Source: Prorocentrum cordatum
Taxonomy: Eukaryota > Sar > Dinophyceae > Prorocentrales > Prorocentraceae
NCBI GenBank assembly: GCA_963575745.1
Contig: CAUYUJ010018727.1
Location: 677,650 to 741,649 of the forward strand
DNA length: 64,000 nt
Reading direction: 5' to 3'
The notes beneath the pieces were generated by a model. The model did no database searches, was not told the DNA's origin, and saw only the letters and a program-made list of their open reading frames with translations. Shown here in pieces: positions 59,664 through 64,000 of the stretch. The translations under genes and the position numbers were made by a program. Within the stretch, counting starts at the first letter, position 1, and every line of letters begins with the position of its first letter.

Positions 59664-60202
59664 CGCGGTCAGGAAGACCGCCCTGTCTCCATGGTGATCG
59701 TGACGAGCAGCGAAAGTGGCGATGGAAAAAAAACGCCTCGCTCGCTACAAACGAGGCACTCCGAGGCAAGCCCTGGGCCATGCTGGCGAACATGAAATGG
59801 GCACCAGTGGGATGAGGAGCTCCCGCAGCGCACGCTGCCCACGCAATCGCCAAGTCCCTCCAGTCCTTGGCTGACCCCCGTCCTCCTTTTATCTTCTGAT
59901 GCAGCAGCTCGTTGGGATACCCCCGAGAAAAAGCTCACCTCGCCAGGCTTTGCCTGAGACCCCACGTGCCGAGGATCTTGCCCTCCTGGAGACGAACGCT
60001 GATGGAACCTGCCAAAGGTCCCATGTCTGTCACACGGGTTCTGGCAAGTCAACAGGAAGGCCGACGCCACGCCCTTTGCAGGCGCCCATGGACTCGGCAT
60101 CTGGGCCACCGCCCGGATTTTAGAAAACAGCTCAGCCAACATACGAACCGACAACCTGCCGTCCTCAAGGCAGGTCTTGACCGCTCCGGCTGAGGCCTGC
60201 AC

Positions 60203-61179
60203 TCAGGAGTCCCTCAGCCAGCCTCCTCGAGCACCCACTGGGCAGTTCACCTTCAGCTCGGACAGCCGCGACCCTGAGACCTTTGAGTTCGCCGTCAAGG
60301 AGGCCCCCCCCCAAGGAGCCGCGGAGGTAATTCCACCGCGAGAACACCCCCCGCGGGGGCCCCCGCCTCTCCGATGCTGAGATGCCTGGCCACTGCGGCC
60401 TGAGCCTCCAAAAAACTGGCGCAATGGGTTGAAGCCCTCCTCCTGGCTCCATCGGCCGCGCCCCCTCCTAGATCGCGGTGGACCGCCGCCCTGGCCTCTG
60501 GGGGCAGATCGCAGATCTCGACAAGCGGCTTGGCCTGAGAGGGAGCGGGCGCGAGCATGCCTACGTAGCTTGATCCAAGCGATTTGGGGGCCCTTGGCCT
60601 GGAGATCCTGAGAGACCGGGCTGAAGGTTGACGATAGTTCCTTGCGCGCTTCGGCCTGACCTCCTGCGCCCCGAAAAGAAATGTCATCCGTAACACTCCC
60701 ACGCGCCACCGCGCGACAGGCCGAGACCATCCTTCTCGGCACCGAGGCTAGTAGCAACCTTGCGAGCCAGGTGGCCCCCGAACATCCTGGAACGACTGCG
60801 CCATTCGTGATGATTGCTCTGGAAACCGCCCCCTGTCAGGGTGCTCTTCGAATGAGGGCCTGTAGATCACGGAAGAAGCCTCTAAAAGGGGCCGGGGAGA
60901 CTCAGTTTGCACAGCTGCCGCGAGGAGTTCGGCGCGGTTGATGCGGTCATGGAATTTCCACGCACATCGGGGAACAGCGCGCCCGAGACCAGCTTTGGGG
61001 CCTCTTGCGCAAAAGAGGCCGTCGCGCCGTGAACCAAAGCGCTTGCGTCGCACGCTGCGGAGGAGCCCATCCCCCAGAAAAAAAGGAAGCATACATGTCT
61101 TCTCCCACTTGGAGCAGAGGGGGCGCCTGGTTCCACTCCAAAGTCTGGCGCGCACTGGCAGCGCACTCATCGGCCTCAC
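60203..61179 (-). pseudogene. LINE 2 reverse transcriptase
   Basis: The frame 60748-61179 includes AWKFHDRINRAELLAAAVQT, matching motif A of LINE RTs (catalytic Asp codon at 60946-60948). The frame 60203-60757 includes VARGSVTDDISFRGAGGQAE, where TDD (60683-60688) is at the place of the catalytic box. The two motifs are in different frames, so at least one frameshift separates them. Upstream, near 61330-61380, the peptide SEQVLRAAKSLLPGTGLGRD is the usual lead-in to RT in this LINE type. Confidence 0.6.
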
Positions 61180-62202
61180 CCCCGCGTCGGCTTAGACCGA
61201 AACATTTAAATCGCCAGCCAAAGTGGCCCACCGCCGGGCCCCTCTCCCACGAGGCGAGTGGAGAGCTGCCTAAGGAACTGGGGATAAAAAAGAATCCCGA
61301 CCGAGCCCTGTGCCTGGGAGCAACGACTTGGCAGCGCGCAAGACCTGCTCGGAAGTCATCAGCGGCGGGCTATCTTCGCGGACTCAGGCGCTCGGAGGCA
61401 GCTCGCCAGCGCGGCCATCGCTGCGCCGAATCGGCAATCACTCTTGCAAGGTTTCATGGAGAGCAGCGTCGCCTGCTAAGGGGATCAAGTCGCCCTCTTC
61501 GTTCGAATCAGACATGACTGGCGGGGCAGGCACCGAAGGGGCACTTGGAGACCCTGCGAGCTGCGCGCCCTCCCGAGAGCACGGACGCCTGAGCCTATGA
61601 TCCCCATGTCTCACGCCCTTCGGCGGTCTCCTGAGCAACCCTTCTTGGGAAACTTCTGCCCGCAGCCAGTTGACAAAATCTGAGGCTCGGCTTCTCTCGA
61701 GCATTTCTTCGAACAGAGTGGCCGTTGACAGCGGGCGCAGCTCCCCAACCTGCGCAATTGAAAACAAGCGGTCGTTCATTCGAGCTGTGACAAAGAGCCT
61801 ACCTCCCGCTGGTCTGCTTGGTGAAAAGCATTCCCAGCCGTCGTGCCGACAGCCCGTTCTGCGCAACATCTGAGCAGATCTGGTTGAGGTCTTGCCCCCG
61901 CGCTGTTTGCAAGGGGACCTTCTGTACCTGACACCCCGCCGAGCGCCCTGTGAAACGCTTCGCATCCTTGATCGAATGCAGGCCCACAAGCTCCGCCTCT
62001 GCCGCGTCGAACCATTGCGCCGCGGTCGTCATGAGATTGCCCAGGTCGAGCCTCGCCTCACCAGCGTAGCCTTGCGCGACAAAAGCAAGCTTCTCCTCGT
62101 CAGTCTTGGGCAGGGGAAAACTCCTCGGCGCGATCCTCCTCCACGCCGTGGCGCGGCGTGAGGCCCGACAGGAGTGTCTGGCCACGATTGGCAGAAATCC
62201 AC

Positions 62203-62744
62203 TTAGAATTCCAGGCAGCGGCTGGTTACCAAGCAATCGTAGCAATTGTCATGGCACGTCGGAGGAGTTGGACGGACTATAGTTGCAGGGATATGGTCAC
62301 ACCACCTGGGGTCTCTCAGAGTCTCTGCATCAATGTTCCAATTTTCAGCAATCAACACCGGTAAGGCAACAGACGAGATCCTTTCACCCCACACCAAGAA
62401 TAAGTTGAAGCTCCCCCACGACAGTCCGATCTGTGTGTGGCCGTATACGGAGACGAGGAGCATTTGGACCTGACCTGTTGGAATCAAACGCCTCGCACAT
62501 CTGCGCTCCTCAAGGCACCAAACCGATCCGAGGTAAGAATAGCCACACCTCCAGAAGTCGCATTGTCTGCTTGGCCCGCAGAAACTGTCGCCGAACATGA
62601 CGAAGCCGAGCCTGCTAGAGAAGCCCACGATCGGGGACCTCGCGACTGCAGCCTCGTTAGACGGATCTCTTGAACAAACAGCATATAAAAAATCATGGCA
62701 TGGGGCCCTTTCTTAGCCCGTTCCAAGAACTTCCTCCTTGCCAA
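62203..62744 (-). pseudogene. LINE 2 AP-type endonuclease
   Basis: The frame 62484-62744 gives FVQEIRLTRLQSRG (with the catalytic Glu) and ADNATSGGVAILTSDRFGAL. The frame 62203-62628 continues with QVQMLLVSVYGHTQIGLSWG and LPVLIAENWNIDAETLRDPR. The usual GDFN/GDWN box reads ENWN, so the catalytic Asp is Asn. A frameshift near 62500 separates the halves. Confidence 0.7.
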
Positions 62745-62750
62745 GCGTTA

Positions 62751-63135
62751 CTACTGCACGTTACCAACTGGAGCTTCCCTTGGGTTCCCAATCCGTGTCT
62801 TGACAGCAGTGACCTTGGGGCCTCATTCGGCGCCAGGGCCTGGGGAGGCCGAGGTCGGTCTGCAACCCCCCCCGCTGTCTCTTTACTCGCTGGATCTGGG
62901 TGGATGCTGGCAACAGGATGTCGTTGTCGTGTTTCGGTTGCTGGTGGTGGCGAGACTTTCAGGTTGTCCGTTCCAGCCCCCCCAGCCTGACTTAACAGGA
63001 ACTCGCTACGTTGGGCGAAGAGCCTGCCGTCACTACGTTCGCCACCACAGCCGTTCTCGTCCTACGCCTCCGTATCCATGTCCAGCTCGACGAAGAGGTC
63101 CACAGCCTCACAGTCGCCCAAAGTATGCGGAGGTG
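62751..63135. other. gene-free stretch
   Basis: Nothing recognised. Confidence 0.4.
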
Positions 63136-63139
63136 CCAA

Positions 63140-63196
63140 CAGGAGGAGGAGGAGGAGGAGGAGGAGGAGGAGGAGGAGGAGGAGGAGGAGGAGGGG
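63140..63196. repeat. GGA microsatellite
   Basis: Pure purine GGA run. Confidence 0.95.
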
Positions 63197-63741
63197 GGAG
63201 GAAAACAGCGAGGAAGGCGGAAGGAAGAAGGCGATCGGTCGGACTTGGCTTCGACGGGTGATCGGCATGTCGCCGCTGCAGTCCAGGGTGCACCCCATGC
63301 CTTGGTCGCATGACCCCTCCGCCTTCGTAGACACGTAGACTGCTCTGGTCGAACGGGCGGCGACGTGGGGAGCGGAAACACGTGTTTCCAAGCCGCCTGT
63401 TGGCCTTCGGAGGAAGGGGGGGGGGAGGGAGGGAGGGAGGGAGGGAGTTGGAAGAGGAGAGGGGTTGGGGGGGGGGCGAGGGTAGTGAGGAGCAACAGCA
63501 GGGCGCAGGGGTCGAGGAAAAAACGCCAATGATGCGGCTGCCAATATGACCGAAACCATGTGACGCAATCATCAGACTGACGATGTCCTTGTACAGGGCC
63601 GGTGGCGAACAGCAAGGCCAGATGCGCGCGAATTCCTCGGCCTCTTCATGTGGCGCCCGAGCCGCACCGGGCCGCGGCAAGGGATGGGCAGCTGCCTCGT
63701 GCTCTCGGGCCCGCGGCCCCGAGCGCTGGAGTTTCGCCAGC
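63197..63741. other. gene-free stretch
   Basis: A GGGA run at 63415-63450 and a G-rich patch near 63465-63480. No gene recognised. Confidence 0.4.
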
Positions 63742-63900
63742 CGCTGTTCACCACAGCCGTCACGAAGTGTACACACGACCACACCTGTTGGAGGCGTCCT
63801 TTTCCACTCTTCGTGCTTCGGCTGTTCACTACAGCTGGCAGGGAGGTTCGAGTACGGCCACAGCTTTGGAGGTGTCCTCTTGTGCTCTTCGTGTTTGGGC
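63742..63900 (-). repeat. 78-bp tandem repeat, two units, minus frame open
   Basis: CTGTTCAC(C/T)ACAGC lies at 63744 and 63822, each followed by GTTGGAGGCGTCC/TTTGGAGGTGTCC and CTCTTCGTG(C/T)TT. On the minus strand one frame gives two similar 26-residue peptides sharing PKHEE and KRTPP, continuing toward EEAEEFARIW. It could be an exon of a minus-strand gene cut by the window end. Confidence 0.4.
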
Positions 63901-64000
63901 TCTCCATCCTGGAATGTTTTTCGTGTGGAGTGTACCTCCACGTGGCCCTTGGCCTTCGTCGAAGGGGCTCGTACTCGTGGCGCACGCTCTTGTGGCCGCG

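Larger units (their letters stand above)
58240..62750 (-). mobile_element. LINE 2, frameshifted non-LTR retrotransposon (endonuclease, RT, RNase H)
   Basis: A full LINE order can be followed on the minus strand: endonuclease (62744-62203), linker (62245-61438), reverse transcriptase (about 61350-60400), a long middle part, and RNase H (59663-58859). The frame changes within the endonuclease, within RT and within RNase H, so it is a pseudo-element. Exact ends are not seen; no poly-A or short 3' repeat is obvious near 58240. The peptides differ from those of LINE 1, so two LINE lineages are present. Confidence 0.68.

Overview
The window looks like nuclear DNA of a dinoflagellate. The signs are: high GC coding stretches scattered through repeat-rich DNA; a small split gene whose introns reach 12-13 kb; introns flanked by short direct repeats with GC- or GA-type donors and AG|G acceptors; a degenerate copy of the 22-nt dinoflagellate spliced leader; and retroelement families (Copia, tyrosine-recombinase retroelement, LINE) of kinds that I recall from dinoflagellates. 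I cannot name the species. There is no rRNA, no confident tRNA, no CRISPR array and nothing bacterial.

The one clear host gene is a single-domain voltage-gated-type cation channel on the + strand. It starts at 8605 and ends at 38240. I can place six exons: S1-S2 (8605 to about 9300), S3-S4-S5-pore (about 11091 to 11536), S6 plus EF-hand 1 (about 11913 to 12170), a 72-base exon (25471-25542), a 137-base exon (37590-37726) and the C-terminal exon (38012-38240). The second EF-hand exists only when the fourth and fifth exons, 12 kb apart, are joined. The long introns hold much of the other material in the first 38 kb.

Region by region. 1-8.6 kb has no recognisable gene: microsatellites, a TG-rich tract, a tandem repeat of about 150 bp and two small elements with terminal inverted repeats. 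8.6-12.2 kb: first three channel exons. 12,435-21,425: a complete but decayed Copia-type LTR retrotransposon on the minus strand (158-bp LTRs, 5-bp target duplication GAGAG) lying antisense inside channel intron 3. 22.1-23.0 kb: a minus-strand coding-like stretch preceded by a spliced-leader relic. 25.5-38.2 kb: the last three channel exons, separated by a satellite array (26.4-27.6 kb), an antisense LINE pseudogene (30.65-33.6 kb), arrays of an 11-bp degenerate repeat, and two foldback elements. 38.2-48 kb: mostly satellites and microsatellites. 48,258 to about 56,112: a tyrosine-recombinase (DIRS/PAT/Ngaro-like) retrotransposon on the + strand with gag, RT-RNase H and recombinase ORFs between 318-bp direct repeats about 97% identical; its main ORFs are open. 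57.1-57.6 kb: another composite repeat. 58.24-62.75 kb: a second, frameshifted LINE on the minus strand. The rest is low-complexity sequence.

The mobile elements and the host gene are physically interleaved: most of the length of the channel gene is transposon, satellite or foldback DNA. Splice boundaries at exons 1/2 and 2/3 could not be fixed by eye, and all pseudogene calls rest on frameshifts and stops seen in this single sequence.
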